The notes under the pieces are model-generated. The model made no database searches, was not told where the DNA came from, and was given only the letters and a program-made list of their open reading frames with translations. Below, piece by piece: positions 7,108 to 14,619 of a stretch of 19,024 nt of DNA (positions within the stretch are counted from its first letter, which is position 1; each line of letters starts with the position of its first letter). The stretch is taken from positions 1-19,024 of the forward strand of contig DJVN01000112.1 of the NCBI GenBank assembly GCA_002441205.1, read 5' to 3'. The DNA is from Syntrophaceae bacterium UBA6255 (GTDB lineage Bacteria; Desulfobacterota; Syntrophia; Syntrophales; Smithellaceae). A program made the position numbers and the translations under genes.

Positions 7108-8349
7108 TCAAGTATGCCCCAGAGCATCGACAATCTTTTTACCGGCTGCGTGTCTTGCGGAAATGACCGCTGATGCCATGGATGTCAAAATAAAGCTTAT
7201 GAATAATACGAGCAGCATACCGGGCACCATATCTATATACAGTAACACGGAACTTGATGCCCCCGGGGGTGTGTAGCGCATGGGATGGTATCTGGTAATA
7301 CCCAGAACTAAAATATGCAACACAAAACCAGCGATACTGCCGAAAAATCCCAGGCCAGCTCCCTCTAAAGCAAAAATTATGGCTACGCCTTTGCGCTTTA
7401 AACCCAGCGTGCGCAATGTTCCAATCTCTCTTGTTCTTTCCAGAACCACCATGCTCATGGTATTAATTATTGATAATACTGCGATAAACAAAACGATAAC
7501 AAAGAGAAAAATAAAGATAGCGTCGAGAAAGGATTTTACCTTGGAATAAACCATTGACAATTCATTCCATGTCAGTATTTCACAATGTATGCCGGCAGCG
7601 CCGAGTTTCTTCAGTAAGCGTTTACGCATTGCTTCTGTTTCTGTGACGTCTTTGAGCAAAACGACGATTCTTTCTGTCGATTGAGTATCAAGGAGAGACT
7701 GGACAAATTTAAAATTGAATCGTAAAAATTTGTTATTGGAAATCTCATTTCCTGCATCGTAGACCCCGTTTATTTTTATATCGAGAGCTTTCATCTGGCC
7801 ATCGATTGTGTTTGACATAACCACGCCTTTTGTCCCGGGTGTCAAATTGAGATATTTACTCAAACCTTTTGACATCTCCACACCGGAGGGATCGTCTTCG
7901 GTCAATCTTTTTCCTTTGATCTTTGAATATTTGATCCACCGTTGCGTCTGAAGAATTTTATCATCTTTAGGGACAACACCCTGACCAACAAAAAGAGTGG
8001 AAATTTCACCATTGCTCACCAGACCGGCGAGCTGAATCTGAGGCGTGGACAATATTACACCTTTTTCTTCGCCGACAGTCTTCATTATTTTTTGCGTTTC
8101 TTCATAGGTAAGCATGTATTTTGATTTGTCAATCTTTGAATATTGCTTCCATCCGGCTTTGTTGATTCTCAGATGACCGAGTCCTTCACCGTGAATAGCA
8201 AGATAGCTTAAAGCCCAATAGGTATGATGAAGATATCCGTAGCACAATCCAATTGAGGCAAAACCGACGCTGACGGTAACAATAGTATATAAGGAGCGGC
8301 GTTTATTTCTTAATATATTGCGCAATGACAACTTGATCCATTTCATCAT
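7108..8349 (-). CDS. FtsX/LolE/MacB-like ABC transporter permease
   Basis: A 413-residue permease with the standard four-span layout. One span lies near residues 20-42, after a basic N-terminus (LSLRNILRNKRRS). A periplasmic domain of about 225 residues follows, then three spans near 272-298, 322-352 and 376-398. The coupling-helix motif ERTREIGTLRTLGLKRK at 304-320 is diagnostic of FtsX/MacB/LolCE permeases. These pair with a cytoplasmic ATPase and move or extract lipoproteins, lipids or drugs, or drive periplasmic partners. No ATPase gene is next to it, so the partner must lie elsewhere. It is the first gene of the minus-strand operon, 100 nt before the dehydrogenase, so handling of the lipid made by the later genes is a reasonable guess. 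ATG ATG doublet at 8349; no strong ribosome site. Confidence 0.85.
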   Translation of the reverse strand: MMKWIKLSLRNILRNKRRSLYTIVTVSVGFASIGLCYGYLHHTYWALSYLAIHGEGLGHLRINKAGWKQYSKIDKSKYMLTYEETQKIMKTVGEEKGVILSTPQIQLAGLVSNGEISTLFVGQGVVPKDDKILQTQRWIKYSKIKGKRLTEDDPSGVEMSKGLSKYLNLTPGTKGVVMSNTIDGQMKALDIKINGVYDAGNEISNNKFLRFNFKFVQSLLDTQSTERIVVLLKDVTETEAMRKRLLKKLGAAGIHCEILTWNELSMVYSKVKSFLDAIFIFLFVIVLFIAVLSIINTMSMVVLERTREIGTLRTLGLKRKGVAIIFALEGAGLGFFGSIAGFVLHILVLGITRYHPMRYTPPGASSSVLLYIDMVPGMLLVLFISFILTSMASAVISARHAAGKKIVDALGHT

Positions 8350-8483
8350 TAATTTACCGTTCCAGCAATAATGTTCCTTTTTTCAGAACACACCGGATGT
8401 TTGACATTTCCTGAATCTTTATTATTAAGAAGGAGATTTTTATTTTTTGCATTTAATTCGCACATTTAAAGGCCAACATCTTA

Positions 8484-8511
8484 TTGACTTTTTGCATTGA
8501 TCATGTATACC
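8484..8511 (+). promoter_or_regulatory. Probable sigma70-type promoter of the E2-like gene
   Basis: TTGACT at 8484-8489 and TATACC at 8506-8511 are separated by 16 nt, with a TG just upstream of the -10. This predicts a start near 8518 and a leader of about 55 nt. It lies in the 223-nt divergent region between the FtsX-like and E2-like genes; no convincing minus-strand promoter was found there, though the region is A/T-rich. Confidence 0.4.
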
Positions 8512-8572
8512 AAACCACCATTAGTTTCAAGTAAAACTCTCAAATGAATATTCTGTTTTGTTGGAGGTTGAA

Positions 8573-9403
8573 ATGGGAAGAAAAGATGGACGCCATCTTA
8601 AAACAGTCAGCAGTTTTCAGAAAATCTACACATTTTTCATGCCCAAACGAAGTGAAGCCATAGTTTGGCATGAGTTGGAAGTTGATGTTGCTCACACCGT
8701 TGATTTTATAAACAACAAAAAAATAGAAGGACATGATATCACAATTTTTGAGCTGGTCATTTCTGCTCTTCTTAGAACAACAAGTCAGTTTCCCGAGATA
8801 AACAGATTTATTTATAATCATAAATTCTACGCCAGACATGAATATTCCGCAGCATTCGCTATAAACCTCAACGGGGAAATTGTTCTTCGTAAAATATTTG
8901 GGCAACCGGAATGGGATATTTTTGCGCTCTCAAAGGAAGTTAAGGCAATTATTAGTGATACGGTTAAAAAACCGGCTGACAGCAATGAAAACATAATTAA
9001 TTTCTTTATGAAACTTCCCAATTTCATTTCATCATTTTGCGCCACACTTTATCCGTGGCTGATCGACAAAGGACTTTTATCCTATGCATCATATAAAGAT
9101 AATCCTCTGTTTTCTTCGTGTGTCGTTTCAGACATAGGATCTTTTGGTTTGACGTCTCTTTATCATCACCTCTATGACTGGGGTAACACATCGGTTTTTG
9201 TTACCATAGGCGCAATGCATAAAGCTCCGGTCGTGACGCCTGAAGGCACACTAAAAGTTTCAGATGTCATCAAATTCGGATTTACCATAGATGAACGAAT
9301 CTGCAACGGGAAGAAGTGTAGCGACATGCTTTTATTTTTTAAAGAATGCGTGGAAAACCCCTTGGTTCTCGAAAAATCTCCCCAACAGGTCATCAGGGAA
9401 TGA
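8573..9403 (+). CDS. Stand-alone 2-oxoacid dehydrogenase E2-type acyltransferase domain, catalytic residues replaced
   Basis: A 276-residue protein resembling the catalytic domain of dihydrolipoyl acyltransferases (chloramphenicol-acetyltransferase fold), without lipoyl or E1/E3-binding domains. Family features include FELVISALLRTTSQFPEIN (about 59-77), AFAINLNGEIVL (94-105), a NTSVFVTIG strand (205-213) and the C-terminal FGFTIDERICNG (235-246). In true E2 enzymes the last segment reads DHRxxDG, with catalytic His and Asp. Here it is D240-E241-R242-I-C-N245-G246, so both are changed and ordinary acyl transfer is unlikely. It may be a structural or regulatory homologue, or use different chemistry. 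The ATG at 8573 is chosen over the TTG at 8558 because GGAGG sits 5 nt upstream. It is divergent from the lipid operon, suggesting but not proving a linked role. Confidence 0.75.
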   Translation: MGRKDGRHLKTVSSFQKIYTFFMPKRSEAIVWHELEVDVAHTVDFINNKKIEGHDITIFELVISALLRTTSQFPEINRFIYNHKFYARHEYSAAFAINLNGEIVLRKIFGQPEWDIFALSKEVKAIISDTVKKPADSNENIINFFMKLPNFISSFCATLYPWLIDKGLLSYASYKDNPLFSSCVVSDIGSFGLTSLYHHLYDWGNTSVFVTIGAMHKAPVVTPEGTLKVSDVIKFGFTIDERICNGKKCSDMLLFFKECVENPLVLEKSPQQVIRE

Positions 9404-9479
9404 TGCGATCCGCGGGAAGGTTCTCAATGACTCGAACGTTTGTATCATTCATTACGGAAAACTTGCTGTTCTTCCCATG

Positions 9480-9497
9480 ATAAAATGATCATTTTAT
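9480..9497. promoter_or_regulatory. 18-bp perfect palindrome, candidate operator
   Basis: ATAAAATGATCATTTTAT reads the same on both strands and ends one base before a TTGACA -35 box. Its size and position suit a dimeric repressor or activator site for the CcdA operon. As RNA it could also form a weak A/U hairpin followed by T-rich sequence at the end of the E2-like transcript. Confidence 0.5.
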
Positions 9498-9526
9498 TTG
9501 ACATAATAATAAGTTCTTGGTATCTC
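9498..9526 (+). promoter_or_regulatory. Probable sigma70 promoter for the CcdA-TlpA operon
   Basis: A perfect TTGACA at 9498-9503, a 17-nt spacer and TATCTC at 9521-9526 preceded by an extended TGG element. The leader to the CcdA start would be about 180 nt. A second TTGACT at 9655-9660 has no matching -10 at normal spacing. This and the neighbouring palindrome and hairpin are all that is recognisable in the 308-nt gap between 9404 and 9711. Confidence 0.5.
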
Positions 9527-9577
9527 TCCTTATCCTTGAATACGCTGATGTCTGCATTCAGGGGCTTGTGGGTGTTC

Positions 9578-9617
9578 GCCTGAACTGGTTCAAACCCGGT
9601 CTTCGGCAGATTTTTTT
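9578..9617 (+). terminator. Terminator-like hairpin in the leader (possible attenuator)
   Basis: ACTGG at 9584-9588 pairs with CCGGT at 9596-9600 around the loop TTCAAAC. GCC at 9578-9580 can pair with GGC at 9605-9607 across a small internal loop. Seven T residues follow at 9611-9617. It may end the E2-like transcript or, if the promoter at 9498 is real, attenuate the CcdA operon. The inner arm also matches a tRNA T-arm, but no full tRNA is present. Confidence 0.45.
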
Positions 9618-9711
9618 AAATCGCAGATTATCATATTCACAAACAATCTCTCTGTTGACTTTTAAAAGTATTTTCTATCCCGCAATGAAGAAAAAATAAG
9701 GGTAATTATTG

Positions 9712-10428
9712 ATGATGGAAAATATGATTAACAACTTATCTCTATATCTGGAAACATCTATCTTTTTAGCGTTTTTTGCCGCTTACCTGGGTGGAATTGT
9801 CATCAGCTTTACCCCATGTACTTATCCTCTGATTCCGGTAACAATCGGATTTATAGGAGTACAGGGATCATCATCAAAGCTTCGCGCATTTATGCTTTCC
9901 TTGTTTTATGTCATGGGACTGGCGATCACCTACGCAGCTTTAGGCGCCGCGGCGGCGTTATCAGGCAGGATTTTCGGACAAATGCAGACCACTCCCTGGA
10001 CTTATTTCATTATGGCTAATTTGTGTCTGGTCATGGGATTATCCATGCTGGATATTTTCAACATTTCAATCCCCATCCCGCAAAAGCTGATGAAACTTAC
10101 CGACCCGAACAATAAAAAAGGTTTCTTAAACAGCTTCCTCATCGGCATGGTTTCCGGCGTGGTTATCGGTCCCTGTACCGCTCCCGCTCTGGGGGTATTG
10201 CTGGGTTATGTGGCTCTCAAGACGAACGTTTTTTTGGGCATGGGATTACTTTTTGTTTTTGCCTTTGGGATGGGCACGCTGCTGATCATCATTGGAACCT
10301 TTGCCGGAATCATTGCCGCTTTGCCCAAATCAGGCAAGTGGATGGAAAAAATTAAACTTATATCCGGACTGATATTAATTGGCGCGGCTGAATATTTCCT
10401 GTATATTGCGGGAACATTATCAATATGA
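9712..10428 (+). CDS. CcdA/DsbD-type transmembrane electron transporter
   Basis: A 238-residue, roughly six-span membrane protein of the cytochrome c biogenesis/DsbD transmembrane family. It carries the two conserved cysteine motifs: C36 in FTPCTYPL and C155 in GPCTAPAL. The family uses this cysteine pair to pass reducing equivalents from cytoplasmic thioredoxin to periplasmic thiol proteins. The next gene, 9 nt downstream, encodes a periplasmic thioredoxin-like protein, its natural partner. The two could serve cytochrome c maturation, disulfide repair or peroxide reduction; no other cytochrome maturation gene is present. The ATG at 9712 lies 9 nt after AAGGG; a TTG at 9709 or the ATG at 9715 are alternatives. 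Confidence 0.88.
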   Translation: MMENMINNLSLYLETSIFLAFFAAYLGGIVISFTPCTYPLIPVTIGFIGVQGSSSKLRAFMLSLFYVMGLAITYAALGAAAALSGRIFGQMQTTPWTYFIMANLCLVMGLSMLDIFNISIPIPQKLMKLTDPNNKKGFLNSFLIGMVSGVVIGPCTAPALGVLLGYVALKTNVFLGMGLLFVFAFGMGTLLIIIGTFAGIIAALPKSGKWMEKIKLISGLILIGAAEYFLYIAGTLSI

Positions 10429-10437
10429 AGCGAGGGC

Positions 10438-10947
10438 ATGATGAATAAAAAAGTTTTATTAGTTTTGGTTTCCCTGCTTATCTTAGCTTCCGCCGCCATG
10501 TGCTTTGGACAATACAGGCCTGGTTTTTTTTCCAGGCATGATAAAGTTCTAGCCCCTGATTTTTCTTTAAAAGATATCCAGGGGAAAACATTCAGGCTTA
10601 ACAGCCAGCGCGGAAATCCCGTGGTGATGTTTTTCGGAACCACCTGGTGTCCCGCCTGTCGCGATGAAATGCCTTTATACAGAGATCTTTACGATAAATA
10701 CGCTTTGCGCGGATTAAAATTTCTATATATTGACATAAACGAATCGACGGAAAGAGTAGCGCGCTTTGCCAAACAAAATTCGTTCCCTTATCTCGTCCTG
10801 GTTGATGGCGATGGTAGCGTTGCCACGAACTATAATATTATCGGCGTACCGACATTCATTCTGTTGGATAAAGAAGGAAATATTGTCAGTGTCAGCCACA
10901 GAATATCGGATTTGCCCGTAAAAAATCTTTTTCTAACAAAAAAATAA
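10438..10947 (+). CDS. TlpA/ResA-like thiol-disulfide oxidoreductase, exported
   Basis: A 169-residue protein with a basic N-terminus and a hydrophobic stretch (about 5-23) acting as signal peptide or membrane anchor, then a thioredoxin fold. The redox site is C71-P-A-C74 in GTTWCPACRDEMP, and the cis-proline loop is NYNIIGVPTFILLD. TlpA/ResA-type proteins reduce specific disulfides outside the cytoplasmic membrane, for example in apocytochromes, using electrons from CcdA/DsbD proteins. The adjacent upstream gene encodes such a transporter, so the pair forms a complete reducing relay. The start is an ATG ATG doublet preceded by GCGAGGGC. The CPAC dipeptide differs from the CEPC of ResA, which may shift redox potential. 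Confidence 0.9.
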   Translation: MMNKKVLLVLVSLLILASAAMCFGQYRPGFFSRHDKVLAPDFSLKDIQGKTFRLNSQRGNPVVMFFGTTWCPACRDEMPLYRDLYDKYALRGLKFLYIDINESTERVARFAKQNSFPYLVLVDGDGSVATNYNIIGVPTFILLDKEGNIVSVSHRISDLPVKNLFLTKK

Positions 10948-10980
10948 GCTCTGAAAATAATATTTTTTTGAGGAACAATC

Positions 10981-11199
10981 ATGGAACAGGACAACTGGCT
11001 ACAAAATTTGACAAAATCGAATCAAGATAAATGGATTGGCGGTGTCTGCGGCGGTTTGGGCGAAAGTTCTCCTATTCCATCCTGGGCATGGCGTCTTTTG
11101 TTCGTGACACTTGTTATATGTTTCGGCACCGGTATATTACTATACATATTACTTTGGATTTTTATTCCATCCAAATCAAATGCACAGGAGTCAAAATGA
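10981..11199 (+). CDS. Small PspC-domain membrane protein
   Basis: A 72-residue protein with a PspC domain: the KWIGGVCGGLGE motif at about 18-29, then WAWRLLFVTLVI and the hydrophobic ILLYILLWIFIP span. PspC is an inner-membrane part of the phage-shock envelope stress response in enterobacteria; many small PspC-domain proteins elsewhere have unknown roles, and no pspA or pspB is present here. It begins 33 nt after the thioredoxin-like gene with a TGAGGAA ribosome site and its stop overlaps the next start (ATGA), so it is in the same operon. Confidence 0.8.
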   Translation: MEQDNWLQNLTKSNQDKWIGGVCGGLGESSPIPSWAWRLLFVTLVICFGTGILLYILLWIFIPSKSNAQESK

Positions 11200-11861
11200 A
11201 ATTAAAAAATGATATTCATGTCTATGAATGGACCAGCCCGTTCGAAAACAACTGCAACAGCTTCTTTATAGGCGGCGGTATCAATGCTTTAATCGATCCC
11301 GGCTTGACCGGTTATGTGCCCAACTTGCTCAAGCAGATGTCCGCCGACGGCATCAAAAAAGAAGATATCCGCTTTGTCATCAACACCCATTCGCACCCCG
11401 ACCATTTTCAGGGCTCGGAAGTTTTTGATCAGGAAAAAGTCAAGATTGGCCTGAGCACGAAAGAAATCGAGTTTTTAAAAGGAGACGGTGGTGAACTCTA
11501 CAGTCTCTTCGGAATCAACGCCCCGAAGATAAATGTAAATTTTCCGCTGGAAGAAGGCGATTTGGCTTTGGGAGACCAGATATTTAAAATCATTCTTGCT
11601 CCCGGCCATTCCCCCGGCTCCATTGGCCTTTACTGGCCGGACCAGAAAGCGCTGTTCTGCGGCGATGTCATCTTTGATCAAAGCGTGGGACGAACGGATT
11701 TTCCCGGCGGCAACGGCTCCCTTTTAAAGAAAAGCATTCTTGCTTTTTCCAAACTTGATCTTGAGTGGCTTTTCCCAGGGCACATGGGCATCGTGCAGGG
11801 GAAAGGCGATATTCAGAATAATTTTAATTTAATTATTAAGGGGATATTCCCTTACATTTAA
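11196..11861 (+). CDS. Metallo-beta-lactamase-fold hydrolase (glyoxalase II-like)
   Basis: A 221-residue MBL-fold protein. The metal-binding motif HxHxDH is H65-S-H67-P-D69-H70 (NTHSHPDHFQG). Further ligands are H138 (APGHSPGS), D157 (CGDVIF) and H196 (PGHMG), giving a complete dinuclear site. The family hydrolyses thioesters such as S-lactoylglutathione, as well as sulfur or nucleotide substrates; the actual substrate cannot be told. No signal peptide is seen, so it is probably cytoplasmic. The ATG at 11196 overlaps the PspC stop codon and has AGGAG 5 nt upstream. This start is preferred over a longer open frame from 11031, which would run through the PspC gene in another frame. Confidence 0.88.
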   Translation: MKLKNDIHVYEWTSPFENNCNSFFIGGGINALIDPGLTGYVPNLLKQMSADGIKKEDIRFVINTHSHPDHFQGSEVFDQEKVKIGLSTKEIEFLKGDGGELYSLFGINAPKINVNFPLEEGDLALGDQIFKIILAPGHSPGSIGLYWPDQKALFCGDVIFDQSVGRTDFPGGNGSLLKKSILAFSKLDLEWLFPGHMGIVQGKGDIQNNFNLIIKGIFPYI

Positions 11862-11886
11862 AATATGATCCGAAGAAAGATTTTTT

Positions 11887-13572
11887 ATGGCCAATGAAGG
11901 AAACAAAGTCATTTACTCCATGATCGGGGTAAGTAAAATTTACGAAAAGAAACCTGTGCTCAAAGACATTTATCTGTCTTATTTTTATGGAGCGAAAATC
12001 GGTGTTATCGGTCTTAACGGTTCCGGTAAAAGCTCTCTTTTAAAAATTCTCGCTGGCGTAGATACTGATTTTCTGGGAAAGACAATTTTATCACCCGGTT
12101 ATACGGTCGGTTATCTGGAGCAGGAACCGCGGCTGGACGAAGCCAAAACCGTGCGGCAAATCGTGGAACAGGGCGTGCAAAGCACCATGGATTTAATCCA
12201 CGAATACAATGAGATAAACGAAAAATTTGCCGAGCCGATGTCGGATGACGAAATGGCCAAGCTCTGCGACAGACAGGGAATTGTGCAGGAAAAGCTCGAC
12301 GCGCTGGATGCCTGGGATATAGATTCGCGGCTGGAAATGGCCATGGATGCCCTGCGCTGTCCACCCGGTGATACTTCGATAAAAGTTCTGTCCGGCGGAG
12401 AAAGACGCCGCGTCGCGTTGTGCCGTCTGCTTTTACAGAAACCGGATATCCTGCTTCTGGACGAACCGACCAACCATCTTGACGCCGAATCGGTCGCCTG
12501 GCTGGAACATCACCTGCAAAAATATGAAGGCACCATTATTGCCGTCACGCATGATCGTTATTTTCTGGACAACGTCGCCGGCTGGATTCTGGAGCTTGAC
12601 CGCGGACAGGGCATTCCCTGGCAGGGAAATTATTCTTCGTGGCTGGAACAGAAACAGAATCGCCTGAAAAATGAAGAAAAGTCCGAAAGTGACAGAATCA
12701 AAACTCTCGAGCGCGAGCTGGAATGGATTCGCATGTCGCCCAAAGGAAGACACGCCAAATCCAAGGCGCGTATCAGCGCTTATGAAGAACTGCTGGGAAA
12801 AACGATGGAGAAAGAATCCGGCACCCGTGAAATTTTTATTTCACCGGGTCCGAGATTGGGCGATCTGGTCATTGAAACTAAAGATGTGAACAAGGGTTAT
12901 GGCGATAAACTGCTGGTGGACGGCATGACCTTTTCACTGCCGCCGGGAGGAATCATCGGTGTTATCGGCCCCAACGGCGCGGGCAAGACAACTCTTTTCC
13001 GCATGATTACCGGACAGGAAAAACCCGATTCAGGCACAATCCGCATCGGAGATACGGTAAAACTTGCCTGCGTTGACCAGAGCCGCGACACACTTGACCC
13101 TAACAAAAATATCTGGGAGATGATTTCCGACGGTCAGGATATCATTCCCATCGGCAGCCGCCAGATAAATTCACGCGCTTATGTCTCGCGTTTTAATTTT
13201 TCCGGCACCGACCAGCAAAAGAAAGTGGGAACGCTTTCCGGCGGAGAACGCAACCGCGTTCATCTGGCCCGTATGCTCAAGGAAGGCGGCAATGTCCTTC
13301 TGCTCGACGAGCCGACCAACGACTTGGATGTCAATACGCTCCGCGCACTGGAAGACGCGCTGGAAAACTTCGCGGGATGTGTTGTCGTTATCAGCCACGA
13401 CCGCTGGTTCCTGGACAGAATCTGCACGCACATTCTGGCGTTTGAAGGCGAAAGCAAAGTATTGTTCTTTGACGGCAATTACTCCGAATACGAGGAAGAC
13501 CGAAAAAGAAGACTGGGCACCGCCGCTTCTCAGCCCCATCGCATCAAATATCGCCAGTTAACCCGTAGATAA
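11887..13572 (+). CDS. ettA: ABC-F ATPase EttA (energy-dependent translational throttle)
   Basis: A 561-residue soluble twin-ATPase close to the usual EttA length (555 in E. coli, from memory). Domain 1 has Walker A GLNGSGKS at 42-49, the signature LSGGE at 168-172 and Walker B with catalytic E193. Domain 2 has Walker A GPNGAGKT at 361-368, LSGGE at 450-454 and E475. The arm insertion lies around 90-150 and the basic inter-domain linker includes MSPKGRHAKSKARISAYEELL-type residues around 282-302. Both ends match EttA: the start (GAKIGVIGLNGSGKS) and the two LLLDEPTN boxes. EttA binds the ribosomal E site and gates entry into elongation according to ADP/ATP level. It follows the MBL-fold gene by 25 nt. 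The ribosome site (GAAGAAAG) is weak. No other ABC-F subtype fits as well. Confidence 0.92.
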   Translation: MANEGNKVIYSMIGVSKIYEKKPVLKDIYLSYFYGAKIGVIGLNGSGKSSLLKILAGVDTDFLGKTILSPGYTVGYLEQEPRLDEAKTVRQIVEQGVQSTMDLIHEYNEINEKFAEPMSDDEMAKLCDRQGIVQEKLDALDAWDIDSRLEMAMDALRCPPGDTSIKVLSGGERRRVALCRLLLQKPDILLLDEPTNHLDAESVAWLEHHLQKYEGTIIAVTHDRYFLDNVAGWILELDRGQGIPWQGNYSSWLEQKQNRLKNEEKSESDRIKTLERELEWIRMSPKGRHAKSKARISAYEELLGKTMEKESGTREIFISPGPRLGDLVIETKDVNKGYGDKLLVDGMTFSLPPGGIIGVIGPNGAGKTTLFRMITGQEKPDSGTIRIGDTVKLACVDQSRDTLDPNKNIWEMISDGQDIIPIGSRQINSRAYVSRFNFSGTDQQKKVGTLSGGERNRVHLARMLKEGGNVLLLDEPTNDLDVNTLRALEDALENFAGCVVVISHDRWFLDRICTHILAFEGESKVLFFDGNYSEYEEDRKRRLGTAASQPHRIKYRQLTRR

Positions 13573-13777
13573 AATGAAACTCCCCGCCACAAACAGCGGT
13601 GCATCTTGTATATATTATTCTGCGTCGCGAGCGACGGGAAATTTAACCCCTAGAGATTAAAAAGCTTGAAGTATTTGATACTTGTAACAAGGCAATCAAC
13701 GTTTCATTAACATGACCCTCTTAAACATTTTCACTGAAAACAAATAGCGTTCAATATTTCACGTGGCCAACATTTGC

Positions 13778-13807
13778 TTGACGCGGAAATCCATTGTCGC
13801 TTATAAT
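13778..13807 (+). promoter_or_regulatory. Sigma70 promoter of the OmpA-like lipoprotein gene
   Basis: TTGACG at 13778-13783 and a perfect TATAAT at 13802-13807, 18 nt apart. The predicted leader is about 60 nt. The upstream gap (13573-13777) holds two short hairpins, CGTCGC/GCGACG at 13623-13636 and AAGTAT/ATACTT at 13669-13683, neither with a T-run. Confidence 0.65.
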
Positions 13808-13874
13808 TTCATCATTAAAAATAACTAAAAAAAATATGTAAAACGTCGAAAATATTATTTTGAAAGGAGACAAA

Positions 13875-14549
13875 ATGAATAAAAAAAGATTTTCTGTTCT
13901 ACTGTGTTGTATTTTACTTCTGGCTGGTTGTGCGGAGACTGGAACGATGACAAAAGGGCAAAAAGGCGGTCTTGTAGGAGCGGGGGGTGGAGCGGCGGTC
14001 GGAGCGATACTGGGACAGGTCATAACCCATGACACAAAAGGAACTCTTATCGGAGCGGCCATAGGTGCAGCAGTAGGTGGAGCGGGCGGATATGGTGTTG
14101 GCAAAATGATGGATAATCAGGAAAGAGATATGAGAGATGCTTTGGCAACCTCCGAAGCTGCTGCCGTCACACGGGAAGGAAACCTTTTGGCGGTAACCTT
14201 CAGAGGTGATGTCACGTTTGATACAAATTCGACAGAAGTACGAAAGGGACTTTACTCTGAAATAAACCGCGTCGCCGGCGTTTTGAATCAATATCCCCAA
14301 ACATTGATCATGGTAGAAGGACATACCGACAGTGTCGGGTCCGATGCATATAACATGGATCTTTCCAGGCGGCGCGCCAACGCAGTGAAAAATCTGCTGG
14401 TTCAGCGCGGCGTAGCTTCCAGCCGTATTGAAGTTGTCGGGTACGGAAAAACCATGCCTGTGGCAACCAACAGTACCGAGACTGGACGTCAAATGAACAG
14501 AAGGGTGGAAATCAAAATTGCACCTCAAACACAACCCCAGACGCCGTAA
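13875..14549 (+). CDS. OmpA-domain lipoprotein with glycine zipper (YiaD-like)
   Basis: A 224-residue outer-membrane lipoprotein. The signal peptide ends in a lipobox L16-A-G-C19, with Cys19 the predicted lipidated residue. Residues about 31-77 are a glycine zipper (GGLVGAGGGAAVGAILG, then GAAIGAAVGGAGGYGVG). The OmpA C-terminal domain fills about 105-216. Its peptidoglycan-binding pair is D152 (EGHTDSVGSD) and R167 (LSRRRANAV), the spacing expected for diaminopimelate binding. It likely ties the outer membrane to the cell wall. The ATG at 13875 is chosen because AAAGGAG lies 5 nt upstream. The gene has its own promoter and terminator, so it is monocistronic and probably well expressed. Confidence 0.9.
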   Translation: MNKKRFSVLLCCILLLAGCAETGTMTKGQKGGLVGAGGGAAVGAILGQVITHDTKGTLIGAAIGAAVGGAGGYGVGKMMDNQERDMRDALATSEAAAVTREGNLLAVTFRGDVTFDTNSTEVRKGLYSEINRVAGVLNQYPQTLIMVEGHTDSVGSDAYNMDLSRRRANAVKNLLVQRGVASSRIEVVGYGKTMPVATNSTETGRQMNRRVEIKIAPQTQPQTP

Positions 14550-14591
14550 GCATTGAAAGCTCCCCGTAGGAGATAAGGATGCAAAAATGAA

Positions 14592-14619
14592 AAAGCAGGG
14601 CCAGAAATGGCTCTGCTTT
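14592..14619 (+). terminator. Intrinsic terminator after the OmpA-like gene
   Basis: A 12-bp stem (AAAGCAGGGCCA with TGGCTCTGCTTT, one G-U pair) closed by a GAAA tetraloop and followed by CTTTAG. The A-run on the 5' side could let it work weakly on the minus strand too. Confidence 0.75.

Noticed and set aside
8558..8572. TTG start for the E2-like protein
   Set aside because: The ATG at 8573 has GGAGG at ideal spacing, and the TTG lies upstream of that ribosome site.
9544..9608. Possible tRNA gene, because ACTGG-TTCAAAC-CCGGT matches a T-arm and an acceptor-like 7-nt pairing exists
   Set aside because: The span is only about 65 nt, the D-arm is absent, the acceptor pairing has a mismatch and no anticodon arm is convincing. 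A tRNA fragment or chance hairpin is more likely.
9517..9699. 60-codon plus-strand frame in the leader before the CcdA gene
   Set aside because: It has no ribosome site and no recognisable features, and it crosses the hairpin and T-run.
11031..11195. N-terminal extension of the MBL-fold protein
   Set aside because: It overlaps the PspC gene in another frame; the ATG at 11196 with AGGAG and ATGA overlap is clearly the real start.
13914..14534. Minus-strand open frame of 206 codons opposite the OmpA-like lipoprotein
   Set aside because: No recognisable domain, and the plus strand has promoter, ribosome site, lipobox and terminator.
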